Below are positions 1 through 8,769 of a stretch of DNA of 64,000 bases, piece by piece. This DNA comes from an uncultured Nitrospira sp. (GTDB taxonomy: Bacteria; Nitrospirota; Nitrospiria; Nitrospirales; Nitrospiraceae): positions 54,028 to 118,027 of the forward strand of contig CABVRZ010000008.1 in NCBI GenBank assembly GCA_902500775.1, in the 5' to 3' direction. Within the stretch, counting starts at the first letter, position 1. Every line of letters begins with the position of its first letter. Position numbers and translations under genes: made by a program. The notes beneath the pieces were generated by a model. The model was not told where the DNA came from and made no database searches. It saw only the letters and a list, made by a program, of their open reading frames with translations.

Positions 1-330
1 CCAATGTTGTACCGCCAGCCGCCAACTGATCTCTATCGCTGGAGAAAACGGCAATTCAGATGCCGTCGGATGCAGGCCAACCATACCGATAAACTCCTGC
101 CCGGTTCTGGTTTCTACAACCCAGAACCCCCACCCACGTTCGGAGATCAGGCGTTCACAACGATCGGCCATTGCGTCACTTTCTGCCTGGGTAAGGGTTG
201 CTGGGAAAAATTCCATGACCCGTGGGTCGGCATTGAGGGCGGCGAATGGGTCTCGGTCTGCACTACGCCACTGCCGTAGCCGAAGACGATCCGTCACGAT
301 TTCGATGGTCTCTACTACGGGCTCAGACAT
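1..330 (-). CDS. GNAT-family N-acetyltransferase, 3' end outside window
   Basis: The minus strand reads open from an ATG at 330 to base 1, giving 110 codons. The N-terminus contains TDRLRLRQW, then PRVMEFFP, a region around GWGFWVVE and FIGMVGL. This order is typical of the RimJ/RimL-type branch of GNAT acetyltransferases, which transfer acetyl from acetyl-CoA to protein N-termini or small amines. The acetyl-CoA-binding part with its RGxGxG-type loop would lie beyond the window edge, so the product is partial. No clear ribosome binding site precedes the ATG. Substrate unknown. Confidence 0.8.
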   Translation of the reverse strand, partial: MSEPVVETIEIVTDRLRLRQWRSADRDPFAALNADPRVMEFFPATLTQAESDAMADRCERLISERGWGFWVVETRTGQEFIGMVGLHPTASELPFSPAIEISWRLAVQHW

Positions 331-391
331 GGGTTGCCGATCATGGAACCTTTGTGTAGCGAACCGTCTCACAGACAAGATGGGCTTTACC

Positions 392-988
392 TCACCACCA
401 CGCAGGTCCACCGATCTTTTCAGCATCATAGTAATTGTTTTCGCCTTCATCGACATGCGTGCGGATCACCCGAAAACCGAGACGTCCGAGCGCGCGCGTG
501 TACGCGATTCGACCGAGTGACCAACATTCGAGACCGGTGGTGACATCTCGCCAGGTTCCCATTTCGACAGGCGCCGTGAACAGAAAACGCCCTCCGCGCT
601 CGAGGAGCTCCGATATCCGATGGAGGAAAGCCAGCTGGTCGTCCTGATGAAGCAGAAACACAAAGCCGATCGAGATGACCGCCTCGAATGTCCGCCCAAA
701 GTAGGTACTATCCAATGCCGACGCGCATTGCGTGGGAATCATAGGGAAGCGCAGTCGAAACTGTTTCAGCAATGTGGGAGAGCTATCGATCGCCCAGACC
801 GGAAGCCCCGCATCCACGAGGACCTGCGTAATGGGATACCCTCCGCCACAAGCAATTTCGACGACGGGACTCCCGAACGGGAGAGACCTCGCCCAACGCT
901 CAACAACATCAACCCCGACACGGGATCGATCTCGCACATCAAGATACTTCAGTGCCTGCATCTCATAGAAACGGCCTGCATCGATCAT
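392..988 (-). CDS. Class I SAM-dependent methyltransferase
   Basis: 198 residues. Motif I is VEIACGGGYPIT near residues 43-54, followed by a post-I acidic residue in VWAIDSS and a motif IV-like stretch FEAVISIGFVFLL. That is the usual Rossmann-fold SAM-binding arrangement. The C-terminal half resembles small-molecule methyltransferases of the type 11/25 group. A GGAGG lies about 10 bases before the ATG on the minus strand. The gene lies 61 bases upstream of the GNAT gene on the same strand. Substrate cannot be told from the sequence. Confidence 0.85.
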   Translation of the reverse strand: MIDAGRFYEMQALKYLDVRDRSRVGVDVVERWARSLPFGSPVVEIACGGGYPITQVLVDAGLPVWAIDSSPTLLKQFRLRFPMIPTQCASALDSTYFGRTFEAVISIGFVFLLHQDDQLAFLHRISELLERGGRFLFTAPVEMGTWRDVTTGLECWSLGRIAYTRALGRLGFRVIRTHVDEGENNYYDAEKIGGPAWW

Positions 989-1038
989 CCGGCTATGTCC
1001 TCCATGAAAAGATCAATGGCCACACCGAGAGACCCCGG

Positions 1039-1419
1039 CTAGACACGATGACTCTCACCCACGCGATTCGGAAATGAGACTTCCAAGACCACACATCCCA
1101 CATCTGTTTTGAATGGGCCGTGGGGTTCACCAGGAGGACGACTTGCGTAATGGCCTGCCTCAAGCCAGACCGTGAATGCGTGGTCGTACAAGCGTCCGCT
1201 CACGATGAACACTTCCTCAGGGTAGGGATGTGTTTTCCCTCCAAACCGTGATGTATCGGCGCCTGGGAGAAAACGTGTCAGCCTGGTGTATTCACCAGTT
1301 TGCGGATCGATGCTGAGCGTCAATTCCTCAGCCATCCCTTCCAGACCACGGATGGGGCTCCACCGTTCACGATTCTCCAGGTGCAAAGGATTCCAGTAGG
1401 TCGTCGTTGATTTCGGCAT
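1039..1419 (-). CDS. Cupin-domain protein (ChrR-like cupin)
   Basis: 126 residues in one small beta-barrel domain. The metal-site pattern is recognisable as THPYPEEVFIVSGRLYD in the middle and ASRPPGEPHGP later, the two cupin motifs. Single-domain cupins of this kind resemble the ChrR anti-sigma cupin and acetylacetone-cleaving-enzyme-like families, but no zinc-finger anti-sigma part is present, so a regulatory role is not supported. A strong GAGGAGG precedes the ATG at a good distance. It is the first gene of a short minus-strand run after the repeat-bearing gap at 1420-1773. Confidence 0.8.
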   Translation of the reverse strand: MPKSTTTYWNPLHLENRERWSPIRGLEGMAEELTLSIDPQTGEYTRLTRFLPGADTSRFGGKTHPYPEEVFIVSGRLYDHAFTVWLEAGHYASRPPGEPHGPFKTDVGCVVLEVSFPNRVGESHRV

Positions 1420-1443
1420 TGGTGACCTCCTCGCGGCATCTAA

Positions 1444-1574
1444 CAGTCTGCTGAAAAACTCAATATGTGTGCTTCGACAAGCTCAGCACGAACGGAAAGC
1501 CTCAATAGTTTCAATGGCTGCCTCGTTCGTCCTGAGGCTCTCGAAGGATGAACGAAGGGGTTTTCAGCAGACTG
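1444..1574. repeat. MITE/REP-like palindromic element
   Basis: The ends are inverted copies: CAGTCTGCTGAAAA at 1444-1457 and TTTTCAGCAGACTG at 1561-1574. Inside sits a second, imperfect inverted pair, CTTCGACAAGCTCAGCACGA near 1471-1490 against CGTTCGTCCTGAGGCTCTCG near 1526-1545. The element has no ORF and could fold into a long cruciform. It fills most of the gap between the cupin and beta-lactamase-like genes. The rest of the gap, 1575-1773, shows nothing I recognise. Confidence 0.7.
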
Positions 1575-1773
1575 CTAATTCCTGACGGCCGCCCCTGGTC
1601 CTAGGCACAGCTCGTCGCTAATGGGCGATGTGGATGATTTGGGCCGGTCATGCATGTCGGCCCGCATGACCCACACTATGCAACTCCAGTTTACTTCCAC
1701 AGTGCTGACAGTAGCGTGTGGTCATAAAGATTGCTCTTCCGTTCAGATGACTCTTTGTGACCGTTTGCAGCGT

Positions 1774-3582
1774 TCAGTTAGTTGATGTTCGCTTCAGCAT
1801 GTACCCGGAATAACCCAAGACCTCCTCTCCCGCTTGCTGGAACACTTCGACCGTTTCCCCGCCACCGGCTCCCAGGCCCATCACAAGGGCCTCGGTGTCT
1901 GAGATAGGCGCTAACGCACAAGTGAGTTCAAAAGGAGTGGGCTTCCTGCCACGGGCGGATACCACCAAGAACCCCTCTTGATACGACAGGCGAATGTGGT
2001 CCGTATACGCCTCCTCGTCCCCTAGATTATTGATCTCATAGGTCCCAACCCGCTGGCGCCACGCATCAGGGATCGGTACCGGAGCCAGTCGTTCTCCCAC
2101 AACCATCCGTCGTGGGCTGCCTTGGCGAGCAATCAGTAAGTCTCGACCAGTGATAGTGGCGCGAGAAAACGTCACACGAGCGAATGGGCCGAGATCGATC
2201 GGAAAAACGCCCAGCAATTTGTACTCGGCCCCAAGTTCTCGTCCGATTCGAGGCACCAGCCCAAGAGATTTCCCTGCGACATTGGCGTTCAGCGTCTCTC
2301 CACTCCTCGTCATATGTACCAATCCGACAATCGTACTGTACCATCCTTCATATCGTGCGAGCTCATCTGGTGAAAGCGGAATGGGCGGGACATCCGACTG
2401 CTGATGCTCTTCAGCTCGCTCCCCCGTCTTTGCTTCGCGTGCAGACTTGAGTAATTCAGCGGCAATCTGGTTCACCGCTGCTTCACCAGTCGACGAGTTG
2501 CTGAGTACGACGACTCCCAGTTTCGACTCGGGCAACACCACAAGCTGGCTGTGAAACAACATCGTGCCCCCGCCGTGGTGTGCGACCGTTCCAACCTTCG
2601 GCAGGTCTAGTTCTCCCAAACTGCTGAGTACCCACCCCAACCCCATTCTTAAATCCAAATCCAGCGGGATGGTTTCGTTCTGCGATGACAACATCATGGC
2701 CAGTGTCTCGGGCTTCACAAGTTGACGATCCCCGGTTCGGCCTTGGGCGAAGACCATCCGAACGAGCCGTGCCAGATCAAGGACATTGGTATTGAGGCCT
2801 CCGGCTGGGATGTCTCGAAGGTTCGGTTCGGTGGCCTCTTTTCCCTTCCGGTAGCCATGCGACATAAGCAACGATGCTGACACTCCGGTCTCGATCGATG
2901 CCGTGGTCATTCCTAAGGGCTGGAATAGGGCATGCGATACGTACGCGGTATATGGTTCACCGCTCACGCGTTCGATCACTTGTCCGAGGATCGTCATGCC
3001 GAGATTGGAGTAGGAAAAAATAGAGTTGGGTGGGTGAAGGACAAAACTCTCTTTGAGATCGCCCAGCACGGTTGCGTAGGGCTTCGGGTTGGGTGACCAC
3101 ATCCCTCGAAGCATGTCGCGTGGGAGACCGCTGTGATGCGTGAGTATGTGACGGATGGTGATGGGCGCAGCATCGGGGAAACGGGTCTTAAACGAAAACT
3201 CCGGCAGATAGGCCTTGATCGGTTTATCAATATCTACCAGTCCGCGTTCTTGCAGTTGCATGATGGCGGTGGCTGTGAAGAGTTTGGTAATCGATCCGGC
3301 TCGATAGAGCGTTTCCGGCGTGGCCGGCACGTTGTGCGCCTGGTCGGCATACCCAAACCCTTCCGCCCAGACGACGCGCTGATCATCGATCAACGCCAGA
3401 CTCAAACCAGTGACATCGTGCTGCTTCACCTGCTGCTGAACGAACCAGCGGATGTATTCTTTCGTGTATTCATAGTTGCCGGGTTGCTTGGTCTCCGGCT
3501 TGGGTGGAGGGCTACTGACGCATCCGGCGACCAGCGCAAGGAAACACGGGAACCAAATCCATCGTCGCGACATCATCTTCAT
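1774..3582 (-). CDS. Serine hydrolase, class C beta-lactamase family lipoprotein
   Basis: 602 residues with a lipoprotein signal: a hydrophobic stretch to LVAGC, with the lipid-bearing cysteine at 21. The catalytic motifs of the penicillin-binding/class C beta-lactamase fold are in place: SITK at 97-100, YSN at 191-193 and HHGGG at 335-339. The catalytic domain ends near residue 375. The remaining roughly 200 residues form an added C-terminal domain like that of peptidase or esterase members of this family. The likely role is hydrolysis of a peptide or ester at the periplasmic face; true beta-lactam resistance is not implied. Confidence 0.9.
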   Translation of the reverse strand: MKMMSRRWIWFPCFLALVAGCVSSPPPKPETKQPGNYEYTKEYIRWFVQQQVKQHDVTGLSLALIDDQRVVWAEGFGYADQAHNVPATPETLYRAGSITKLFTATAIMQLQERGLVDIDKPIKAYLPEFSFKTRFPDAAPITIRHILTHHSGLPRDMLRGMWSPNPKPYATVLGDLKESFVLHPPNSIFSYSNLGMTILGQVIERVSGEPYTAYVSHALFQPLGMTTASIETGVSASLLMSHGYRKGKEATEPNLRDIPAGGLNTNVLDLARLVRMVFAQGRTGDRQLVKPETLAMMLSSQNETIPLDLDLRMGLGWVLSSLGELDLPKVGTVAHHGGGTMLFHSQLVVLPESKLGVVVLSNSSTGEAAVNQIAAELLKSAREAKTGERAEEHQQSDVPPIPLSPDELARYEGWYSTIVGLVHMTRSGETLNANVAGKSLGLVPRIGRELGAEYKLLGVFPIDLGPFARVTFSRATITGRDLLIARQGSPRRMVVGERLAPVPIPDAWRQRVGTYEINNLGDEEAYTDHIRLSYQEGFLVVSARGRKPTPFELTCALAPISDTEALVMGLGAGGGETVEVFQQAGEEVLGYSGYMLKRTSTN

Positions 3583-3600
3583 GACCTCCTAGACGGAGCA

Positions 3601-3936
3601 TCAACGGGTGAGATTTCTCAGGTCCATCCGCGTAGCGGTCTTTTCGTTTGAAACATACAGATAGTCCATTGGAACGTATGCGTCGCCGGAGCACTCGCCT
3701 ATCCATTTTCTCCGATGACTCTTGAACAGCAGATTAATCGGAAACTGCGTGCTGGAAAACCCTTTAATACGAACGTCCGGTACGTGAATCGGGGCTGCGC
3801 ATAGGAGGCCAAGAAACTCATTGCAGCGAGGATCGCTAAACTCTGTACCACAAATACAGGCTACTCTCTTCGGTGTGGGACACACAAGCTCGGTTGTTGG
3901 TGTGTATCGCAAGAACACTATTCGAAGGAGCAACAT
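3601..3936 (-). CDS. Small hypothetical protein, cysteine-containing
   Basis: A possible 111-residue protein begins at an ATG eight bases below the stop of the methyltransferase gene at 3944. It contains CICG and several further cysteines, then a basic stretch KSHRRKW. I do not recognise it. Its frame stays open upstream into the methyltransferase gene, so the start is uncertain, and the ribosome binding site is weak. It could be a non-coding open frame; the reading direction and spacing fit a two-gene unit with the methyltransferase. Confidence 0.4.
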   Translation of the reverse strand: MLLLRIVFLRYTPTTELVCPTPKRVACICGTEFSDPRCNEFLGLLCAAPIHVPDVRIKGFSSTQFPINLLFKSHRRKWIGECSGDAYVPMDYLYVSNEKTATRMDLRNLTR

Positions 3937-3943
3937 CCAGCTG

Positions 3944-4636
3944 CTATGTGAGACCTGCTCGCTTGATGCACAACATCTGGTTCCCGCCGCGTTGGAGCTC
4001 GTAGAGCACAGTGCGCATTTCACACTGATAGCCACTGCTTGCGAGGTCCTCAAGAAGCGGCATGAGATAGGGAGACGGTTTCAGCGCAAGAGTGAGCAGG
4101 GGGAACACTCGGACTTCCGCTGCAACTCGCAACAGCTCAAAGAGAGCGGCACGGTGAAACTCATAGGAGAAATGATCCGAATACAAAAATAAGAAGTGCG
4201 AGCAAAGGGCGATCTCAAATCGTTTGTCAGAATAATCCAATCGAGGAAGCTCACCGATGACGTACCGACCACCGGCTTTCCCTTGTTCGTAGTCGGCGAG
4301 GAATTGCATGAGCGTCTGAATACGACGCGCTCGCAGCTGTTCGGGTGACTGGTGGAACGTCCAGACCCAATCGTTCGCCGTCTCCTCGACCTGCCGCATA
4401 ATCTCATCGACAACCGCATAGAACCGTCGCTCAATCTCAGCGGCCGAGAACACATACAACGGATCTACGGACATCACGCGCTTTCCCAGAGCCTGCATCT
4501 CAGCATTGAAACTGGCCGGGCCGTCCGCTACGCCAATGATCTCACTGTCTAAATCATCGGGAGACAAGGAAAACATCGCTCGATATTCATCGAGAGAGCG
4601 ACCGAAGGGAACCACCTGATCCAACTGCATGGCCAT
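3944..4636 (-). CDS. SAM-dependent methyltransferase-like protein
   Basis: 230 residues. The SAM-site pattern is atypical: EIIGVADGPASFNAEMQALGKRVMSVDPLY near residues 31-60 gives the glycine/acidic pattern, and FEIALCSHFLFLYSD gives motif IV and the following strand. Proteins with this SHFLFLYS signature are usually annotated as class I methyltransferases of unknown substrate. It lies 12 bases below the MBL-fold gene at 4649 and probably forms one transcript with it. Confidence 0.75.
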   Translation of the reverse strand: MAMQLDQVVPFGRSLDEYRAMFSLSPDDLDSEIIGVADGPASFNAEMQALGKRVMSVDPLYVFSAAEIERRFYAVVDEIMRQVEETANDWVWTFHQSPEQLRARRIQTLMQFLADYEQGKAGGRYVIGELPRLDYSDKRFEIALCSHFLFLYSDHFSYEFHRAALFELLRVAAEVRVFPLLTLALKPSPYLMPLLEDLASSGYQCEMRTVLYELQRGGNQMLCIKRAGLT

Positions 4637-4648
4637 GGGAGTCTGTTA

Positions 4649-5686
4649 TTAGGAACGAAGCGCCACAGTTCGGTACAACAGGTACAACAACAGAAAGCCC
4701 ATGGTCGCAACCAGCAGACCCGCCCATTTGGACCAGAAGAGTGGGGGATCGACCAGGGGCGTCGTATAAATGTACAAATCACCATTCTGATAGACCCGCC
4801 ACGGGATACCCGGAGCAAGATAATGGGCCGCATACCGGTACGAGGCTGTCCCCTTGATGATCTTGTCCAGTTCACGATCGAGCAGAACTACCCAGTCACG
4901 ATCAAACCGTGGGAGACCATGTGCGCCGAAGAACAGCGTGTCGACATTGGTGAGGTGTAACAATCGCGTGCTGTTCTCCTTGTACGCCGTCAGATCGGAC
5001 CCCGATGCAAAAGCGATAAGGCCCCCCAGATGTCGATAGACGAAATCGCCGGTGAAGATCTGATTACGGTGCCGATCGAACAACAGGACCGACTCCATGG
5101 TATGGCCTGGCAAATTGAAAACCTCGACGGTCCGGCCTCCAAGATCGAGTCCTGCACCATCCGCGACGAGCTGCGCAACCTTGAGCGGTCGCCAATCCAT
5201 TCCGTGTGACTCCAATGGACTGATCGTATACACCCCGTCTTTGATATCGGCCCGAATGTCCGGACGGTCGATAAGGGTGACCGCGTCAAACCCAACGGCA
5301 TCAGCAATATGATCATTGTGAAAGTGGGAGAGAATCAGCGAGATCGGCTTGTTGTCTGTGTAACGCTCAGCCACCTCACGCATGGATCGAGAACCAACCG
5401 GGCGCTCGCCGCTCCCTGCATCGAACATGAGCGCTCGAGTCTCTCCGATGATCAGGTACGACGTGTTGTACTGAGAAGATTTTGGTTCGTTGATGGCAAA
5501 GGTCTGTGCATCGATCGCTTCGACCGCATACCAGTCATCAATCATGTGCGACGCAGAGCTGTAGGTCTCTCCTTGGTGAATGTCGCCAAAGACGTCTACG
5601 GGTTCGGCAATCCTCTCCACGCAACCGGTCACAGTGGAGCTCGCCATCATGACCGCTAGGATCAATATGAATGTCGCCTCGCGCAT
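4649..5686 (-). CDS. MBL-fold metallo-hydrolase lipoprotein
   Basis: 345 residues from the ATG at 5686. An upstream in-frame start would add 36 residues ahead of the signal peptide. A lipoprotein signal ends at VTGC with cysteine 22. The zinc motif is HFHNDHIAD, the HxHxDH signature, and a later GH in NLPGHTME and GAHG supply further ligands, as in glyoxalase II/beta-lactamase fold enzymes. A C-terminal membrane segment (LLVATMGFLLLYLLY) is unusual for the family and would hold the enzyme at the membrane by both ends. Substrate unknown. Confidence 0.85.
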   Translation of the reverse strand: MREATFILILAVMMASSTVTGCVERIAEPVDVFGDIHQGETYSSASHMIDDWYAVEAIDAQTFAINEPKSSQYNTSYLIIGETRALMFDAGSGERPVGSRSMREVAERYTDNKPISLILSHFHNDHIADAVGFDAVTLIDRPDIRADIKDGVYTISPLESHGMDWRPLKVAQLVADGAGLDLGGRTVEVFNLPGHTMESVLLFDRHRNQIFTGDFVYRHLGGLIAFASGSDLTAYKENSTRLLHLTNVDTLFFGAHGLPRFDRDWVVLLDRELDKIIKGTASYRYAAHYLAPGIPWRVYQNGDLYIYTTPLVDPPLFWSKWAGLLVATMGFLLLYLLYRTVALRS

Positions 5687-6023
5687 AAAAGGCACTTGTT
5701 CCTGTCGCGGCAATGGCCGTTCCACACGACACCACAACGCCTCTGCAACATAGGTGGCCATGGCACATGCCACGCGAACGAATTTCAGCGGCATTCACCC
5801 GACAAGGCTGTACGCCGGACACATCAAGCTACTATCTTGAATGTGGGATAAAAAGTCTAGCCCGCATGGCTCACAAGACCGTTGGGAGGGTGTCCCACGG
5901 TTCCACAGCCGTGGCTTCCTGCGTAGGCAAGTGAATCCCGTTTCTAAGACACTCGCACTCTCAGAGCTTGGTCGTCATTGACGAGGCTCAGTGCGGAGAG
6001 TAGCCTGGCAGATGGAGACCACC
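5687..6023. other. Divergent intergenic region with short hairpin
   Basis: About 340 bases between the minus-strand MBL gene and the plus-strand acetyltransferase. The part next to the MBL gene could encode the alternative longer N-terminus. A perfect six-pair hairpin, CCACGG-TTCCACAG-CCGTGG, lies at 5895-5914. No promoter boxes are convincing and no other gene is seen. Confidence 0.5.
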
Positions 6024-6494
6024 ATGACAGTCCAGATTGCTCGCGCTGGAATTCAGGACGCGGATGTCATTGCCACCATGGTGGGTGAACTCTTGCATGA
6101 CATCATGGCTGCGGTGAATAACAAGGTCTTTGGCTTTCATCATGCCGACACGGTGGGTCGTGCTCGCACGTGGATGAAGGACGGTCTGTACACTGTCTTA
6201 CTCGCGCACCTGGATTCCACGCCGGTAGGATTTCTGGCTCTGTACGAGAGCTATGCCCTCTACACGGAGGGTGTGTATGGAACGATCCCGGAGTTCTATG
6301 TCCGATCGCCACATCGCTCACAAGGAATTGGATCCGCACTCCTGGCCGAGGCCAAACAGACTGGTCGGGTACAGGGCTGGAAGCGTCTCGAAGTGACAAC
6401 ACCTCCTTTGCCGCAATTCGATCGGTCTCTGAGCTTCTATCAACGAAACGGGTTCACCATCTCCGGCGGACGGAAGTTGAAACTGATCCTATGA
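6024..6494 (+). CDS. GNAT-family N-acetyltransferase
   Basis: 156 residues from ATG 6024, chosen because GGAG lies six bases upstream; an in-frame GTG at 5991 would add 11 residues. The acetyl-CoA motif is RSPHRSQGIGSALLAEA in the middle of the protein, preceded by the beta-4 strand around IPEFYV and followed by the C-terminal SFYQRNGF that closes the fold. The stop overlaps the next ATG in an ATGA, so the two genes are translationally coupled. Confidence 0.88.
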   Translation: MTVQIARAGIQDADVIATMVGELLHDIMAAVNNKVFGFHHADTVGRARTWMKDGLYTVLLAHLDSTPVGFLALYESYALYTEGVYGTIPEFYVRSPHRSQGIGSALLAEAKQTGRVQGWKRLEVTTPPLPQFDRSLSFYQRNGFTISGGRKLKLIL

Positions 6495-6901
6495 TGAAGC
6501 CGGTGATTCAGCTGGAGAGAACTGGATGTGGGATCGCCAGCGTCGCCGCGCTCGCCAGTGTGAGCTACACCGCCGCAAAGCAAGTGGCCGATCGGATGGG
6601 CGTCCGAGCGACGGACAGCCGCTTATGGTCAGAGACCACTCACGTGCGTCGACTCCTGAAGCAATATCGGCTTCGGGCATCAACAAGGGAATTACCATTT
6701 GCCTCTTGGGATGCACTGCCGAATCGAGCGCTCCTGGCTATCAAGTGGCATCGCATCACCGATCGGGCATTTTGGCATTGGGTTGTTTTTATCCGAGATG
6801 TGAGTGGACCCTACGTGTTGGATTCAAAGCGGAACCTGAAGCGGCATGTGCGGATGGATTTTGGGCGCATGAAGCCGAGGTGGTTTATTGAAGTTCAGTG
6901 A
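6491..6901 (+). CDS. Papain-like cysteine peptidase, C39-type
   Basis: 136 residues starting in the ATGA overlap with the acetyltransferase. The N-terminus has QLERTGCGIASVAALA, with the catalytic cysteine in TGCGIA and the helix that follows. A histidine in FWHWVVF and an aspartate in YVLDSK complete the C39-like triad. The usual job of this domain is to cleave double-glycine leader peptides, but no ABC exporter part is attached here. Coupling to a GNAT gene suggests a shared peptide-modification role; this is inference. Confidence 0.75.
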   Translation: MMKPVIQLERTGCGIASVAALASVSYTAAKQVADRMGVRATDSRLWSETTHVRRLLKQYRLRASTRELPFASWDALPNRALLAIKWHRITDRAFWHWVVFIRDVSGPYVLDSKRNLKRHVRMDFGRMKPRWFIEVQ

Positions 6902-7164
6902 GAGGCTCGCCTTCCGGCAACGAAAGGATCAACCGTCGGCATCCAAGACAGGACTTTGCTCTCATCGAGTCACTACCAGTACGCATTGGGAGCTTCGGAG
7001 AATCGTTCCTGCCGCTCTGTGAGAGCACGTCGAGTCCTGGCTCAGCAAAGAAGGCAGGGTCTTTGCCGACCTCGCCTTCCCTTACTAACCCCCGTTAGTG
7101 GACGCGATGGGCTTGTGAAGTCTTAGCAGCCGCATTCATTGGAGAGGCGGAGATTGACCGGCCC

Positions 7165-7677
7165 GTGCAGATCTTACACGCAGCAGTTCTCTACTTTCTT
7201 CTGGTCTTTGGAGCGGGATTCGTACTGGGAGTCGGGCGGGTTCTTCTCGTTGTTCCACTACTCGGTGAGAGAGCTGCCGAGCTGATAGAAATGCCGCTGA
7301 TGCTCGCCGTGATTGTCGCAACAGCAAGATGGGTGGTCCATCACAAGCTGGATGGTCGGAAGTCTTCGGCACTGTCCGTTGGCTTCATGGCCATGAGCTT
7401 CGTCTTGCTCGCTGACCTGACTGTGGGGATATGGCTGCGTGGAATGTCACCAGTCGAGGTATTCCTGAACCGAGACCCTGTGTCAGGTACTGCCTACTAC
7501 GCGGCTCTTCTGCTCTTTGCCGTCATGCCGACCATTCTTACTCGTCTCCGACATGGCGAGTCTCTAAGATGCACACCCTTAGAACAGCGGGTGATGCGGA
7601 GCGGACGAGAACGGGGTCGCAGCCGGCACCTCTCCGGCATTGCCAAGAAATCGCCAGTTCTCACCGTCTTTGACTAA
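7165..7677 (+). CDS. Membrane protein of unknown function
   Basis: 170 residues from a GTG start with a GGAG 12 bases upstream. Four hydrophobic segments are visible: residues near 7-30, 42-56, 70-88 and 108-122, with a basic arginine-rich tail. The tail overlaps the 3' end of the convergent NTF2-like gene by 99 bases, so the last third may be extended by chance. No known motif. Inner-membrane location is expected. Confidence 0.6.
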   Translation: MQILHAAVLYFLLVFGAGFVLGVGRVLLVVPLLGERAAELIEMPLMLAVIVATARWVVHHKLDGRKSSALSVGFMAMSFVLLADLTVGIWLRGMSPVEVFLNRDPVSGTAYYAALLLFAVMPTILTRLRHGESLRCTPLEQRVMRSGRERGRSRHLSGIAKKSPVLTVFD

Positions 7678-8160
7678 ATAGTGAACCTCGCGGAACCAGC
7701 TGTCGAGGGTCACTCGCTTTCCGCTCTGTTCATCGGTGCCATACAGCCCTCCGGTGCAAGTCACCTCAACTCGTAGCTTCCCATCCACAGTCAGTACCTT
7801 GATGTCGGAAAACAAATGGAGCGACTCAAGGGCCCTGTAGTGCTCGAACACTTCGCTCCAAACCCGCCGGACGTCGGCTTGTTTCAACCCGTGGTAGTCG
7901 TAAGACGGAGCATAAAACTGCATGAGCCTATCGATCTCTTCTTGTTGTAGCCCAGATTCTGCTCGCTGAAATGCTGCAACGACCCCTTCTACCACCGGAT
8001 GATGCAGCAAACTGTTTTGTCCACTGATCTTCTTGCCTTCCACGAGCAGCACCGTCTCCGGCAATACCTGCACCTTGGCCCACAGCAGACCAGGTGTGAG
8101 CGTACAGAAGACGATCACACCCCGTACAAGCAAGGCCCATGTGCCTCGTTTACTTGTCAT
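7579..8160 (-). CDS. NTF2-like (SnoaL-fold) exported protein, paralogue A
   Basis: 193 residues with a signal peptide ending near LLWAKV. The body is an NTF2/SnoaL-type cone fold: a helix with AAFQRAESGLQQEEIDRLM, then YDYHGLKQADVRRVW, EVTCTGGLYG and DSWFREVHYLVKDG. It closely resembles the product of the gene at 38247 in the window (shared YHGL, EVTCTG, DSWxxEVH and a PxxPLF-like end). Such domains bind small ligands or serve as catalytic cups. It overlaps the convergent membrane-protein gene at its 3' end. Confidence 0.85.
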   Translation of the reverse strand: MTSKRGTWALLVRGVIVFCTLTPGLLWAKVQVLPETVLLVEGKKISGQNSLLHHPVVEGVVAAFQRAESGLQQEEIDRLMQFYAPSYDYHGLKQADVRRVWSEVFEHYRALESLHLFSDIKVLTVDGKLRVEVTCTGGLYGTDEQSGKRVTLDSWFREVHYLVKDGENWRFLGNAGEVPAATPFSSAPHHPLF

Positions 8161-8226
8161 GTTGCCACCATGGAGTCATCGCAGCCATCTCGTTTTCTCG
8201 TATCTTGTTCAGGTTCATGGCATCTC

Positions 8227-8246
8227 CACCCTGACGCATCAGGGTG
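8227..8246. other. Eight-pair stem-loop
   Basis: CACCCTGA and TCAGGGTG form a perfect eight-base-pair stem around a CGCA loop. It lies between two minus-strand genes, downstream of the gene ending at 8315. No T-run follows on that strand, so it is a structured spacer and not an obvious intrinsic terminator. Confidence 0.6.
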
Positions 8247-8314
8247 ACATGTTTCTGAGATGGTACAACCCACTCCTCGTACGCTCACTATGAGCAAAGT
8301 TTCTGCCCACTTGT

Positions 8315-8620
8315 TCACGAGCCCCACATGATGAAATACGCGATGCCGGCTGCCACAACCAGCGTCCCCGCTATCCATCCGATGAATCTCCGCTTCGCCG
8401 TTGCCAGCACTTCGTCGATCTTCTTCTTGAGGGCCGGCTGTGTGCCAATGTACGTGACCACATGCTCCTTGGCCTCCGCCATACCAATCCCCCGCTCTTT
8501 GCGCACAATATTGATTGCCCCAACCACATTGCCCTGCCACAGGGCCTCAATCGCGGATTTGGAAAGGCGCACTGAACGATCTGTTCTGGTTGCCATATCA
8601 AGTCTATGGATGGAATACAT
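8315..8620 (-). CDS. Small membrane-anchored protein with L7/L12-like helix pair
   Basis: 101 residues, or 93 if the second ATG at 8596 is used. The middle, with GNVVGAINIVRKERGIGMAEAKEHV, resembles the C-terminal fold of ribosomal protein L7/L12 that also occurs in stand-alone bacterial proteins. A single membrane helix (WIAGTLVVAAGIAYFIMW) closes the protein. The likely topology is cytoplasmic domain first, tail-anchored in the inner membrane. Function unknown. Confidence 0.75.
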   Translation of the reverse strand: MYSIHRLDMATRTDRSVRLSKSAIEALWQGNVVGAINIVRKERGIGMAEAKEHVVTYIGTQPALKKKIDEVLATAKRRFIGWIAGTLVVAAGIAYFIMWGS

Positions 8621-8769
8621 GGGCGATTACCTGCGTATGGCCGACCTATGCCCTGACTCCACTCCTCTTTTCTGTTCCCTTCTTTCTACGTACACCATGC
8701 TGAAGAATCAAGCTCTCGGACATGTTCCGCCACAATAGACGTTGTATCTCTCATTGAGAGGACGGCATC

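Noticed and set aside
6898..7098. 66-residue plus-strand frame after the C39-like gene
   Set aside because: Low-complexity Ser/Pro content, no start signal, no motif.
8161..8226. Short frame between the hairpin at 8227 and the NTF2-like gene start
   Set aside because: Only 22 codons with no ribosome binding site and overlap with the next gene start.
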